A stretch of DNA of 64,000 nucleotides, from contig NC_091671.1 in the NCBI RefSeq assembly GCF_042453785.1, positions 38,393,001-38,457,000 of the forward strand, read 5' to 3'. Shown here piece after piece: positions 13,377 through 26,800 of this stretch; within the stretch, counting starts at the first letter, position 1, and every line of letters starts with the position of its first letter. The stretch comes from Malus domestica. Its lineage: Eukaryota > Streptophyta > Magnoliopsida > Rosales > Rosaceae. Under the pieces are notes generated by a model. It was given only the letters and a program-made list of their open reading frames with translations. It made no database searches and had not been told where the DNA came from. Made by a program: the position numbers and the translations under genes.

Positions 13377-15653
13377 TCATTTCCCATCTCATGGAAAACT
13401 GTATAGACTTCTAATTCGGGACATGTAATAGTAATAGTGTTTAAGTACTTTGTCTATGAGTTTTTGTTTTTTGTGTGTCTTTCTGCTCGAGTATACACAA
13501 GTTGCTATGACAGTTTGGTTTAGGTCAAAAAACTCTTTTAAGTTTTTTGCAGCATGGTCTGTGGTGTATTGGTGTTTTGGAGTTCATATTTTCATGGAGC
13601 TTACTATGGTTTCTGTGCTTTTCTTTCATATAACTTTGACTTTCCGGTCTTTGAATAGTTGAGGCGGAAAGGTAGGTTGGTTTTGACGTTTACGCTGTTT
13701 ACCTCATGTCTTTATTTATGTACTTTGTTCAAATGAAAAAAAATCATATCATATCATATCAGGGTTCTCCTTGAAATTTCTCGCTCTATCAAGAAATCAT
13801 GTTGATATGAACTCTTGTTTCAAAGAATACTCCAGAACCAGAATTCTTGACATATTTTTACATCCGATGCTATCTTTTTCTTGACCAATATGTAATATGT
13901 ATTCACTTGTATATCTCAATTGTATGCAGTTGGAAGTTATGGTCTGCTTATGATACTGGAAGGTCTGGCCAATACCAAACCTATCTGAAGTTGGGAACGC
14001 CCGCAGAATACGAAAGCCGGAAGCATACTATCGGATCACAAGTTTCTTGCGCAACAAGCACCACCCCAATAGCGTGGGGCAAGGTGAGTTCGAGCATGCT
14101 AACTGGGACTTCGATGATAGGACAAAACAAACACTTTGGTGGAGATTATGAATTGAAGCTTTCAATCTTATCGCACAATACGAGTAATCACCGTTCCTCG
14201 ATAGCAATTAAAGCTTAATGTAAGAATCTCGTCTCGAAGTGAGCAAATTCGGAAACATCACCGCTGTATTTGACGACGGTGGAGACTTTTGAGAATACAG
14301 AGGAGATGGAGTCGGATTTCTGAGTCGAAGGTGACTAAGAGTTTCATGTGTGTAATTTTGCTTGGATGCTCATCATGTATGTAACGATGCTTACTTGGTA
14401 TCATGACACAACTTGAATAGTAGGATATTGTCTCGGTTACTTTACTTTTTTCGCACAGGAGGTTTTCGAACTCTGAACCTAGCCTATTCTTATCCGTCAT
14501 TTAACCCACCGTCACCGTTGGGGTTACATTTCTTCTCCTTCCCTCCCGCGTTCACCTACTCTACATCACCACCCATGCATCAGATTCTAATCGCAGAATG
14601 CGATGCCTGGGATTTCAGAACCCGGCCGATTGTTCTTCCGGTTTGATTCCGAAACCCTCCGACCTGAAACCAGCTCGCCGGCGTCCACTTCCCTAGTCCC
14701 GAAACATCAAATCCGGCTACCCGTCTCGAGCGTTGGAACTCGATGCACACGGGAACTCGATGCACGGAGCTGGGACCTCGGAAGTGGATGCACATTCATC
14801 GTACCGGTAAAGGTAGAAAAAGGGTCGTAAATTGCCTTTGATTACATACAGTAAATCGTTAATCCCTTTTCATCGCGCATGCTCTATAGAAAGAAAACGA
14901 GGAGAGAGACACAGAGAGAGAGGGAATGATTAACTTTTTTTCATAAAAATTGCTGCTCTCTTAAGTAAGATGGAAAAATGATTGCAGACAACATCTTAAT
15001 TAATTTTCTGGTAGATTGAAATGGTCTCTCATTTTTTTATCAACTTTTTTGTAGGTCCATCCCTTAATCTAGCATATCTTGACTAGGTTAGTTCAGTAGG
15101 TTTGTTCAAGGTGGGGCAAACCCTTCACCAAGTCGTCAAGAAACCCTCTCATTTTCATATTTATGACCCAAAAAAACGACATTTCAATATCGTCATCACC
15201 TCAGTATAAGTTGAATATGACATCTTCTTACTGAATGTCTTTAGAGTTTAGACATATTGGTCAAGTGACGCGTTATGGACACCATATCAATATCATGTTA
15301 TCGGCCCATCTTTTAATAGAACATGTGTCATGTCTAAAGAAAGAGAGTCGAGCCTAAAATATCAAGGGTATGAGTATATACTTTAACCGCTTAAGCTATA
15401 ATCTGTTGTGTTAAACACAAATTAATCATTTCCCCAACATCCATAATTATGATGATAATGGATTGTTCTGTTCCTACCAACCAAAATGCCTACAAAAAGA
15501 TGAACATATAGTGGAGTGGAGTATGTAATCCTTGGCTTAAATTTCTACCCAAAAAGCAAGAGAAAAGTATGGGTCTAAATTAAAATAGGCAGTTTTGGCA
15601 CAACATTAGGGAAGGCTTAGGTCTCCTACGACAGCTGACAAGTGGTTTTCGTA
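13377..15653. other. Intergenic DNA with one unassigned ORF
   Basis: Near 13,730-13,760 an A-run followed by (atcat)n-like sequence could be a retroelement tail. A 123-codon ORF at 13847-14218 (plus) contains GTPAEYESRKHTIG and GQNKHFGGDYELKL. Another frame of the same DNA reads a coherent segment with YYRITSFLRNKHHPNS and EFEHANWDFDDRTKQTLWW ending in a stop. I recognise neither. 14,200-15,650 shows no supported gene. Confidence 0.35.
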
Positions 15654-15882
15654 AAGGAGGCAGATTGTCTGCCCTTCTCTTATAATGTCCTTCCCATCTC
15701 CTCCTATTTGTGCGGTTACGGTTAAGTCACGTTAATATTTTATATTCATATTATTTTTTATCTTATTATCTCTATAAAAAAAATCAATATAAAATGTTGA
15801 CGTAGCTTAACCGTGACCGCACAAATAAAAAACGATGAAAAAGACATTTTAACAGGAGGGCAAACAATTTGCCTCTGATCAA
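15654..15882. mobile_element. MITE with long (about 100 bp) inverted termini
   Basis: The left arm ggaggcagattgtctgccc... and the right arm ...gggcaaacaatttgcctc are inverted repeats. Pairing continues inward through tatttgtgcggttacggtta and its inverse. The interior is short and AT-rich, with no ORF. The target duplication is unclear. Confidence 0.7.
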
Positions 15883-16016
15883 GGGCAATCTTGCCTACAA
15901 GTTCATTTTCATGCCCCATCCTAGACCCTTCATTTTCCTCTCCCTTAGGGCTAGACCCTTCATTTTCCTCTCCCTATGACTGCTCTTAAGTAGGCATTAA
16001 GTATTATTATTAATGG
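15883..16016. repeat. Short tandem duplication (agacccttcattttcctctc)
   Basis: The unit agacccttcattttcctctc occurs twice, about 29 bp apart, at about 15923 and 15952. Confidence 0.7.
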
Positions 16017-16197
16017 CTTGTTACGAACTGCTTTTAAAATGATTGAATGCATTTTTTTTGAAAATATTTTTAAAACCAATCTTTAGTAGAAATGTAAGTG
16101 AATCATAGAAAAATACTTTAAGCGCTTTAGGAGCCTATAAACATTTTCTTTAAAAGTAATGTTAATCATTTTAAAAACAATTTCAAACGAACCCTAA
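16017..16197. mobile_element. hAT-like MITE relative
   Basis: The left end gttacgaactgcttttaaaat and the right end attttaaaaacaatttcaaa...cgaaccc are imperfect inverted repeats. The interior (gcatttttt, agcgctttagg) resembles the element at 4206-4442. Confidence 0.5.
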
Positions 16198-16814
16198 GAG
16201 ATTTTTACATAGCACATTGTTGTCTTCTTATAAGTGCTACAAAAAGGGGATATATTGCATTTAAGTTTATACACGAGGTATGAAAAGAATCTTACACACA
16301 ATCGTAAATAAAAATAGATTGTAAAAACTAAATAAAATAGTATATGATTATGTTTTTTGCTGTTGGAAATAATGGATGGCGACAACAAATTGAAACCAAA
16401 GAATTAAAATGTTGGCATAACAAATGGATCACATCGATTAAATGCGCATTGCCATAAGCATGTAAATTTAGCATTATGTTGTCTCTTCCTTTTTTTTTTT
16501 TTCACTTTAACAGAACAACTTTTGATTTTTGTTGTATTTGCTAAAGAAACATTCTTTGTCTCACTTGACAAGGTGAGCAGGTGACAACAAATTATGGAAA
16601 AAGTTCAGAAAAAGGGGGGAAATTCTCGCAAATGCCCTTTTGAACTTTCAATTTGGTAATTGAGTTCCACCAATCTTTTGAAAATGTCGTCAAATGACTC
16701 AAATCTGTTAACTTTTTTCGTCAAATTAAGGGTTATTTTCATCTGTTTAAGTGGAGAAAGAAGAAAAAGTGTGATGTTTCTTATTATAAACGGCAGGTTG
16801 ACACATTTTGGAAA

Positions 16815-16915
16815 ATTAATGAAAAGAGTTTGAAAATTTTGAGTTTTTACGATAAGACAAAATAAAGGGTAAAGTGAATAGTACCATGATTGACTTTCCG
16901 TTAAAATTCCCCTCT
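16815..16915. mobile_element. MITE-like repeat, family A (partial)
   Basis: Contains gaaaattttgagtttttac, ataaagggtaaagtgaatag and ttgactttccgttaaaatt, in the order of 3594-3751. The second half is missing. Confidence 0.55.
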
Positions 16916-17724
16916 TTTAAAGATTATGAAACTCGTAACCAAATCGAAAGTTGTGAAGGCAAACTAAAACAAAATCATAAGTTGTGAGGCATTGATGAAA
17001 CAAAATCATTAAGTTAGTGAGGAAAATTCAATTGTTGGTGTGTTTTTTATTTAAGCTTGAATACACCGAAATGATTACATTGCTCTAGTCAAGTTAGAGT
17101 TATGAATATCTGTTGTTTGTATTTTCACCTCAAAAAATGCAATGCATGTGTAATATCAATTATGAGATTTTTATTGTATCCGAAACACGATTCGGTATGT
17201 CTTATGTTATTATACAAGTGGAATGAAATTTTTTTTTAGCATTTCTCTACTTATACAATAACATATGATAATACGAGCACACTAAAAAAATCTCTCGTTG
17301 GTTAAAAGGGAAGAGGGGAGGGTCCCATTTATGATTCTTTCAGTTATGGACAAAGAACGAAAGAGTGCCCCAATTGGCCATGAATGAGGGAGGACTTTTT
17401 TGTTTTTTGGTCATTTGTGTAACGTAATATGTAAACCCAAACTTTTTCCCAGCAAAATCCAAACCCTTTTGCAATTTTAAGCACCCCCTTTCTTTTTCAC
17501 TTTATTCTCTCTCGAATCTCTCCCCATGTGACTTCATCTCTCTCTGTCAATTCAGTTTTTCAATTTCTTATCAAAATTCTGGTTCTTTTTCTGGACCTCA
17601 AAAGGCAAAATCCCGGATAAAGAATGAACAACTTTGAAGCTGCAGCTTGGAAAATCTGAATGATGGGCGCTTAGGTTCGTATCAAATTTTGAATTTTTGA
17701 AGGTAGGTGTTCTTTTCTCTTTGG
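16916..17724. other. Upstream region of the DUF868 gene
   Basis: AT-rich with no ORF support. A pyrimidine-rich stretch at 17,490-17,550 (ctctctcg, ctctctctgtc) could be the start of the transcribed leader. Confidence 0.4.
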
Positions 17725-17887
17725 AACCCATTTTTCTGCTGCCTGCATTCTTTCATTTCACCTCAAATTGCATGCATTCGGACTGGCGGACACACTGTTC
17801 TAGCTAACTAGCGTAATTTGTCATCCATGTTGATTGGTGGAGTCATTTTCTCTGTGTAACCCATTTTTCTGCTGCCTGCATTCTTTC
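17725..17887. repeat. 30-bp exact direct repeat in the DUF868 5' region
   Basis: A block beginning aacccatttttctgctgcct and running on to ttctttc occurs at 17725-17754 and 17858-17887, 133 bp apart, in the probable 5' UTR or leader intron. Confidence 0.8.
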
Positions 17888-18085
17888 TTTGTCACCTCGA
17901 GTTCTTGGCAAAACTCGAAACGACCTGATAGAAATTAGCCATCTTTGTTTTCTTAATAAATGGCGATATTCTAAACAGCTCTAGTCCACAGGGAGGGAAT
18001 TCATACTTCGGTGCAAGAGGACGGACACGCTACCTGGTCAACTGGCATAACTCACGTCTGCAAGTTGTTATCTTTTCGTTGAGTG

Positions 18086-19230
18086 ATGCTTATGATGAGG
18101 GACTTCCCTTCTTGTTTTGGTGAAAATGGTGTTCAAGTTGCAGATTTTTCATCATCATCTTCTTCCTCAAGAGCCACAAAAGCTGCCCAGAACTTGGTTT
18201 CCTGCGTCTACCAGTGCAAATTAAAGGGCAGATTGTGTTTGATCACTGTGACATGGACCAAGAATCTGATGGGGCAAGGCCTCGCCATTGAAATCGACGA
18301 TGCAGCCAGTCATTGCCTCTGCAGAGTTGAGATTAAGCCATGGATTTTCTCCAAGAGAAAAGGGTTGAAGAATTTGGAGGTGGACTCTACGAAAATTGAC
18401 ATCTTTTGGGATTTAACAAATGCCAAGTTTGGTTCAGGACCTGAGCCATTGGAGAAGTTTTATCTAGCTCTTATGTTTGATCAAGAAATTGTTCTGTTTC
18501 TTGGGGACTTGAAGAAGGAGGATTTCAAAAGCCCTGCTGGGTCCAATTCCAAGTCCAAACACAAATTCAAATCCAAATCCAAAACCACAGCCGAATTCGT
18601 TGCAAAAAGAGAGCACATTTGTGGGAAAAAAATTTATGGAGCAAAGGCACAGTTTTGTGATTTGGGCAAAACCCATGATGTGAAAATTGAGTGTGAAACT
18701 GCAGGTGGCCTCCATGAGGCATATCTTGTGATCTGCATTGACAGCAAGATTGTATTGCAGGTACATTTTCGAAATTAGGATTCAGTCAATCAATATTTTG
18801 TGCGTTACAAATAAGTTAATGGGTGCCTGCCTAAGTCGTAAGTGGGCATTGACCTAAGTTGAAAAACAAAGTATCCACTCACGAAACCAGAAATATAAAA
18901 TTATTTTATTGACCTAAACATTTCGTGATGCAGGTGAAGAGGTTGAATTGGAAGTTCAGAGGCAACCACACAATTGTGGTAGATGGGATGAGAGTTGAAG
19001 TGTTTTGGGATGTGCACAACTGGCTGTTTGGGAATTCAATGGGAGACGCAGTTTTCATGTTCCAAACTTGCCTTGATGTTGCTGCAGATGAAAGCAAGAA
19101 GTTATGGACTGGTTTGCCAGTTCTGGATCCTTCTGTGTTCACTTGGTCTTCTTCCTCTGAGCAGTTGAGAGAGAACCAGTTGCAGGATTTTGGGTTCTCA
19201 CTGGTTTTGCATGCTTGGAAGAATGAATAG
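18086..19230 (+). CDS. DUF868 family protein
   Basis: Two exons: 18086-18760 and 18934-19230 (phase 0; donor gtacat, acceptor tgatgcag). The product is 323 aa from the first ATG. Two further ATGs follow at 18092 and 18095, and the family start MRDFPSCFGENGVQVAD points to 18095. A Ser run (SSSSSSS) follows, then the DUF868 core: CVYQCKLKGRLCLITVTWTK, the paired PWIFSKRKGLKNLEVD and IDIFWDLTNAKFGSGPEP blocks, a Lys/Ser linker (KSKHKFKSKSK), and in exon 2 NWKFRGNHTIVVDG and DVHNWLFG. The function of DUF868 proteins is not established. The last 58 codons and about 1.8 kb of flank are duplicated downstream. Confidence 0.9.
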
Positions 19231-19284
19231 AAGTAGAAAAGCAAGAAGTTATGTTTTCAATTTTTGGGGTTTTACAAATACTTG

Positions 19285-19371
19285 GCGCCAAAACCTAGCG
19301 TAGTAGCGTTCTAGGATTCATACAGTCGACCTCACTTAGTAGAGTAAGGTTTTGTTGTTGTTGTTGTTGTT
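19285..19371 (+). mobile_element. Truncated Au-like SINE with 19-bp target duplication
   Basis: The body cgccaaaacctag...cacttagtagagtaagg ends in (TTG)n. Its target duplication ggggttttacaaatacttg lies at 19266-19284 and 19372-19390. It sits in the 3' flank of the DUF868 gene. Confidence 0.85.
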
Positions 19372-20901
19372 GGGGTTTTACAAATACTTGAAATGAAGCC
19401 TATGTTTGTGGTTTGGCAAATAACCTTATATATACAAAGTATGAGTCTTTACTCTCTTCTTGTTTTATATCAACATAATTGAAGGACATTGAATTTCGCT
19501 TCCGACTCTCTTTTTCTCAACTCTTTTCTTTATTTTCGTTATTGATTCTCCTTTAGCAATTTCATATCGATGGTATAAACAAAGAGATAATGCAAGGGGA
19601 GAAAAGGTGAGTGTGGGAACTCACTTTCCTTGTACGCAAATTTGGTTGAATGTGAATGACAAGCTATTACCACTTTTATACCATTTTTTATCATTGTTCA
19701 CGCTCCATTGAAAAAGAAAAGAGAGTGCAAATACAACATGTAGCTAGAGTTGTTAAAATTTTTGTGTATATATATGCATTCTTCATTGGTTAGGACAAAT
19801 TCTAGAGTTTAACTGTCGAATCACGTAGTTATGCAGTTACACACATAGAAAGATGTCACATATATTGCCCTTTCTCCCGTCTCCACCCATGATCCCACCA
19901 AATTCTCTTTAAATCGGTCTGCGGAGAAAAAGAGTAATTGGTTTGGTTCAGTCTCTTAGTTTAATCATGAAACTTGACTTTGATGGATAAAACTTGAATG
20001 GTTTGCGTGTTTGATGTGTTCTATGAACATTGAACAATTACGGTTTCTAGTAACATGTTATGTTTGTGTTAAATTTAATATTTAAGACCATCTCCGGTCC
20101 ATTTAGAGTAAAATATAGATGTATAAAAGTAATCAGTACTATTTTAGATCAAATTAAAACATTTTTTTTTAGTACATCGATATTTTTACATTATAGAAAA
20201 AGTGAGTTTGGCTAAGTCACACATTGGATAGCCTAATTTGCTATCAAATTCGCCATCCACGAGATTCAAGCCTAAGAACTCTCACTTTCAAATAAAAATG
20301 AATACCACAAGACCGCATTACTGAATAGCAATTAAAACATATTTAATTCTGTAATATTATGAATTGAGATAGTGAAGCTTACTCATGTTGCAATTGCTCC
20401 TTTTAATTATTTTGGGCCTTATGGCATGTGATATCCTCTAAACCTTGGGCCTGTAGCTCACATATAAATTGTAAGTTTAAACTAAAAAATTTGTCTCTCT
20501 GATTAAAATACTAATAGCATGCTTATTTAATAAAATGTGTATCAAAATTATTTAGAGTTTTTCCTTCTATTCTTTTAGTATTGTTGAAAGTTGGTGAGTT
20601 GTCCTGATGATCAAGACTTTTAATTCACTATGTTCTGTATTTAAACCCTTTTTTTTTTCTTTAACGTAAATTAATATAGAATATCGTTTATAATAAAAAA
20701 AATTCATGAGTGTTTAAATATAAACTTTTATTAGCATTTAAAAAAAATTCAGTTTACACTTCTCACACGTTTATTTTTCTTTACATATTGGAGTGCAAAT
20801 TGAGAATTTTTTAGTGCCAATAACAATTCTCGTTTCAATTACTACAATTCTTACTTCAAGAGTTTAGTTTATCCTATTCTGCTTCGTTCACATCTTTTTT
20901 T

Positions 20902-21075
20902 ATGTTCCAAACTTGCCTTAATGTTGCTGCAGATGAAAGCAAGAAGTTATGGACTGGTTTGCCAGTTCTGGATCCTTATGTGTTCACTTGGTCTTCTTCC
21001 TCTCAGCAGTTGAGAGATAAACAGTTGCAGGAGTTTGGGTTCTCATTGGTTTTGCATGCTTGGAAGAATGAATAG
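20902..21075 (+). pseudogene. Duplicated 3' fragment of the DUF868 gene
   Basis: Matches the last 58 codons of the gene at 18086-19230 (from MFQTCL to HAWKNE and the stop) with several substitutions, for example D to N in CLDV/CLNV and S to Y in DPSVF/DPYVF. The frame is still open and begins with an ATG created at the junction, but the first four-fifths of the protein are absent and no promoter is evident. Confidence 0.9.
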
Positions 21076-21130
21076 AAGTAGAAAAGCAAGAAGTTATATT
21101 TTCAATTTTTGGGGTTTTACAAATACTTAG

Positions 21131-21236
21131 GCGCCAAAATCGAGCATAATAGCGTTTTATGATTTATACAGCCAACCTCACTTAGTGGAGTAAGGTTTTG
21201 TTGTTGTTGTTGTTGCTGCTGTTGCTGTTATTATTG
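21131..21236 (+). mobile_element. Second copy of the SINE, carried by the duplication
   Basis: Corresponds to 19285-19371 with divergence (gccaacctcacttagtggag) and an expanded TTG/CTG tail. The flanking target duplication is eroded. It shows the SINE was present before the tandem duplication. Confidence 0.8.
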
Positions 21237-22790
21237 AGCTTTTACAAATACTTGAAATGAAATTTATGTTTTTGGTTTGGAAATAACCTTATATATACAC
21301 AAAGTATGAGTTTGTACTCTCTTCTTGTTTTATATCAACATAATTGAAGGATATTGAATTTCACTTTCGATTCTCTTTTTCTCGACTCCTCTCTTTATTT
21401 TTGTTATTGATTCTCCTTCAGCAATTTCATATCAACGGTATAAACAAAGAGAGAATGCAATTGGAGAAAATATGAGTACGGGAACTCACTTTCCTTTAAA
21501 GGTGCACACAAATTTGGTCGAGTGTGAATGACAAGCTATCACCACTTTTATATCATTCTTTATCATTGTTCACGCTCCATCGAAAAAGAAAAGAGAGTGC
21601 AATACAACATGTAGCTAGAATTGTTACAAATTATGTATAGATATATGCATTCTTCATTGGTTAGGATAAATTATAGAGTTTGATTGTCGGATCACGTGAT
21701 TATACAACTACACACATAGAAAAAGGTCACATATATTGCCTTTTCTCCCGTCTCCACCCATGATCCCACCAAATTCTCTTTAAATCGGTCTGCGGCTGAA
21801 GAAAAAGAGTATTTGGTTTGGTTCAGTCTCTTAGTTTAATAATGAAACTTGACTATGATGGAGAAAACTTGAATGGTTTGCATGTTTGATGTGTTCTTCA
21901 AGTATGACCATTGACCAACTATTACGGTATCTAGTAACGTGTTATGTTTGTGTTAAATTTAATATTTAAGACCATCTCTAGTCCATTTAGAGTAAAATAT
22001 CGATGTATACAAGTAATCAGTACTATTTTATATCAAATTAATTTTTTTTTTAGTACATCGATATTTTTACACTATGGGGATGAGGGAGTTCGGCTAAGCC
22101 ACATAATGGGCAACCTAATTTGGTATCGAATTCACCATCTACGAGATTCAAACATAAAATATCTCACTTTCAAAAGAAAATGAATACTACTAGACCGTAG
22201 TACTGATTACTGAGTGATAATTAAAATATATTTAATTTTGTAATATTATGAATTGAGAGTGAAGTTGGGCTTACTCATGTTGCAATTGCCCCCTTTAATT
22301 GTTTTGGGCCTTTTGGCATGCAATATCCTCTAAACCTTGGGCCTCTAGCTCACATAAATTGTAAGTTTAAACTAAAAAATTTGTCTTTGTGATTAAAATA
22401 CTAATAGCATGCTTATTTACATTAAATTAAATGTGTATCAAAACTATTTAGATTTTTTCACTTCTATGCTTTTAGTATTATTGCAAGTTAGTGAATTGTC
22501 TTGATGGTCAAAATTTTTAATTCACTATATTATGTATTTAAACTCTCATCTTTCCTTTAGCGTAAATTAATGTAGAATATCGCTTGTAATAAAAAAAATT
22601 CATGAGTGTTTAAATGTGAAATGTTATTAGCACTTTAAAATTTCCTCATAAGTGTATTTTTCTTTTTACATATTGGAGTGCAAATTGAAATTTTTTTAAT
22701 GCTAATAATAATTTCCGTTTCAATTACTACAATTCTTACTTCACGAGCTTAGTTCATCTTATTCTCCTTCGTTCGTATCTTTTTATTTTA

Positions 22791-23864
22791 TTCAAAAATT
22801 TTCACCATTCAAAAAATGCAAACATGCCGTGAATAATTTTTACCTATTATGGTAGATGCATTAAGACAAGAAGGGAAATGCTAAAGGGATTCTCTTAGGG
22901 ATGACAACAGTTCGGTTTGAGGACAGAAATGCTTTTTTTATCCCCATAACCACGAAAATTAACCATATCCATAACCGCAAATTAACCATAAGGTATTATC
23001 CATAACCACATCCACCGGGTAACAGATTCTCATCGGTTAACAGTTATATCCATCTTCGTCAATACAAAAAATATATTCGTTCAATTGATGCATGATAATT
23101 TAGTAAATATTAATGTTGTCATTAAATATTTGATGTATAAAATAATTTAATGAAAGGATCTTGTGGAGCATAAAAATTGAAACTAAACATTGATAATATT
23201 GGCTGATCTTTGATATCTTTCATAAGTATTATTGGTCTGGATTCTCATAGATTTTTATTCATATCAAATCTTTTTAACTTGCCCACAAAATGCAACTCAC
23301 ATAGCGTAACTTTTGTATTCTCAAGGTAATGGATTCAGTGAATAATATATATTATTAATTATATATAATTCGGTTCGGATTCGGGGACGATACGGATTGG
23401 GAACCCCTATAACCATATCCAAAACTATAACCGAATATTATTCATGGTTTTTCTCTATATCCAAAATATACCCAAATTTTCATACCCAAATCCAATCCAT
23501 TCGGGCAGTTATCCACGGTTATCGGTTTTAACGGTTAGAATTATCATCCTTATATTCTCTCAAAAGTGATACTCTTTATGAACTCTTTGTCACTTCACAT
23601 TTTTAGCATATAATGTTGACACAAAAATCAACATTAAATTGAGAGAGTTCTTTTAATATTTTTCATGACAACAATATCTTAAATCAATTATGCATTCGTA
23701 TATACTTTCACATTTTTTGTATGACAATGTGACGTAAAATGATGACGTTAGAATGATTGATGTTATGGAATCTAGTGATGGTTGGAAGCAGAAAAGTAAA
23801 AGAAGAAGAGCATTTGATGCAGTTATAACGGGGCTCCGATACCCTGCTGCACAGCCCGGCATCC
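22791..23864. other. Intergenic, probable degraded element
   Basis: 22,899-23,552 begins agggatgacaacagttcgg and ends attatcatcctta, a short imperfect inverted end, and contains repeated accataacc/ccatatcc motifs. It looks like an old transposable element, without ORF or target duplication that I can fix. The remainder is the AT-rich upstream region of the F-box gene. Confidence 0.4.
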
Positions 23865-26800
23865 ATGGCGAAGCGACCCTGCCCCTCCCAAAACCCTAGA
23901 GCCCCGAACCTCAACCAGCTCGACCGCGACCACCTCCTCGACACATTTCTCGAGTTCTCCGACTCGCCGCCCTTCGCCATCGACCTCTCCTTCGAGCGCC
24001 TCCTCGAGTCCCGGGCCTCCGACGCCGATCAGACCAAGCTCATCGATCGCGCCCTCCAGTTGGGCTCCGTCCTCCTCGAGGCCGCCAAGCGCTCCGCCAG
24101 GAAGCGCGCCTCCAAGCACAACTCCCTCGCCTGGGCTCTCCCTCCCGACCTCACTATCAAGGTACGCAGAATCGAAATAGAACTGAATTGAATGCGAATC
24201 CGGCGGTTGATTGCGTAATTGTTCGGATTTTGGGGATCGATTTGAATAGAAATGTTGATTGTCGATTTTGGGGCATGTGAAACTGAAGATTTGATAGTTG
24301 CATTTTTGTTGATTTGTGTTTGTGGGTTGTGTTTAATTGCCTGATCACTGATCTTTCTGCTGCGTAATGATTTGATTCTGCAATTCATATGCGATTCTTT
24401 GTGATTACTGATTAGTGTACCCCATCAAATCGAAACCGAATTTGAGGCTGGTATTTTCTCATGTATTCTGTGGATATATCAATCCGTGGGTAATGTTCGG
24501 GCGAGGGGTTTGCAAATACCATGGATTTAAGCTCATTTAGTTAGAAATGCACTACGAAATATTAGAAATGCACTATGAAAGAGACATTTTCAAATCCCTT
24601 CTTTATGTATTTGTAATGATCATGTAAAGCATTTCAAATCCGCTATCTAATGTTTTCTAGTTCATTTCTAACTGATTTGGCCCAAGTACAGCGGCACTTG
24701 CTAAACCCTCATCCAAAACTAGTTTTAGTTTCAACTTTTTTGCATGCCAGAAGTACTTTATTTGTCGGAATTTAGATAGGAAATGCATACATTATCTGTG
24801 TACATCTGCTGATATGCAGGTCTTTTCCATGCTTGATACACAAAGCCTATGCTATGCTGCAGCTACTTGTTCAATGTTTTATAAATGTGCCATGGATCCC
24901 TCTTGCTATGCCAATATTGACTTGACAACAGTTGTCCCAAAAGTTAACAATGCGGTAGTTTCTACAATGATTCACCGAGCCGGGAAATCTCTCCAGTAAG
25001 AGTTTTCAACCCAACAAAAACTTCAATTTTAACAGTCTGCTCACGCATTTGTGTCAAGTGAAAGCTTTGATGCATCTCTGTAGTTTACAGTTCTAATCTC
25101 ATACTTTATGCTTCCTTATTTTAACGCTAATTTGATGTTGCATTAGCATATGATAGTCTCATTTTCATAACATTTTCCCCTCTATGTGTCCGTCTTAATA
25201 TTCAGGTCTCTTAAGCTTGGGGTAGTTCCAGGCCCAACTACGCCAATTGGATCTTGCCAACCGTTAGTTTATACCATCAGGAATTCTGTAGACGTGTCCA
25301 ACTTTTCATGGAATGATAAGAGATCTCGACAAGGGAAGGAGTCATCCATTCTTTCTAGATCCTGTTTAAGCCCTTTATGTGGGAACATTGATGCTCCAGG
25401 GTATGCTTGAATTGTAAGACTTTGAAAATTTTGTTTTTGCTACTTACTTGTTTACCTTATACTTTCTTTTGCTTGTTGTAAGGACTCTTCTGAGGAGGTT
25501 GCACCTTTACAATATTGAAAGAATGGATACTGTGTCACTTTGTGGAGCACTAATGGCTTGCCCATTTCTCATTGATTTGGAGATTGTTGGCCTGTAAGTT
25601 CAGTTCTTAATATTTGTAATCTTGTTTGTCGGATTACACTATGAGATTTTTGATTTTTTGCAATCTTCAGTCATGTTGAATTGAGGCAAACATTGCTGTC
25701 AGTGAGTGCAAACTGTCAATCAATAGAGCGTCTGTTCTTTGAATCTTCAAAATCAGGTATTGCACTTCTTCATGAGGAACCCCACCTTATGTTCTCAGAA
25801 TTTATTCTTACACATGTTTGACAAATCCCAGGTAGAGATGACAGTTTGAAATCACCAACTTGTGTTGATCTGGTGAACAATTGCCCTCATCTAACATCAT
25901 TGGCCTTCAGAGGGTTTAAGTTGCATGATTATAAAGTTCGTATACTTCTTAAGGTATGTCTTGGGAAATTCAAGAAACATTACCCCCGAGTCTTATATTA
26001 TTCATTTTGTGTTATAGTAGAATACATTTGACAACAATTTTTCGGTGAAATGACTGCGTTTTGTCATACTGGAAATCTAATGTCTGGGTACTTGTTCAGG
26101 GACTTAAGAAATTAAAGTACGTTGATTTTTCAACTTCCTACTCGATCACTGGATCATTTTTAAGGTCAGTTATCTTTGATAGAGGAGACTTTTTATTAAG
26201 TTTCTGTATCATAGACTTAGTGAAGCATCATATTTTTCAGGAACCTTGGAAGCAGCACAGGTGGGAATCTGCTGGAAGTCTTGATTCTACGGGATTGCAT
26301 GCATTTCAAAATGGTGAGCATTTTTTTTTATCAATTGTTTTTTAACAAGGTGAGCATTTCGGACTGTGCCTCTCCTCTCTTTCTCTCTCTGAAACCTAAA
26401 TTGTAATTTTGAAGGTGGAGGCAACTCGGTTGTTGACAGCTATTCTTGCTGGGGATTTCAAGTTCCTTAGACATCTTGTAGGTGTTTAAAATATCATCAT
26501 ATTTTTGTTGTGTAAGCGTGCATATAAAGTTCTAGGACTCAAAGTGATGCTTACTTTTCCTATTGCCTCAAACAGGATATATCTAACAGAGAAGGCTTGG
26601 CGTCTGAGGATGACTGGATTCAGAGATGCCACACCTTAAGGTAATGGAATAGAGCTTTCCCATCTCTTAAACCACCACCTTACTGAAGGTGGGATTTGAT
26701 CTTAGGTTCCTATTGTGTCACACAGAGATTTTAATAGTGAATTGTTTTGTCAATTTTATCGCAGCACCATTCCCTCGAAGCGGGTGTTAGAAGAAAGGCC

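Larger units (their letters stand above)
19057..22790 (+). repeat. 1.85-kb tandem duplication (DUF868 3' end plus flank)
   Basis: Copy 1 is about 19057-20901 and copy 2 about 20902-22790. The copies share the exon-2 end, SINE, tatatataca stretch, caaattctctttaaatcgg block, atcgatatttttaca block and many indels in order. The offset at the coding end is 1845 bp. Substitutions and small indels are spread over the copies, so the duplication is not recent. Confidence 0.9.

Noticed and set aside
26061..26345. 94-codon ORF inside the F-box gene
   Set aside because: Reads through exons 7-8 and an intron; the spliced model with consistent phases explains it.
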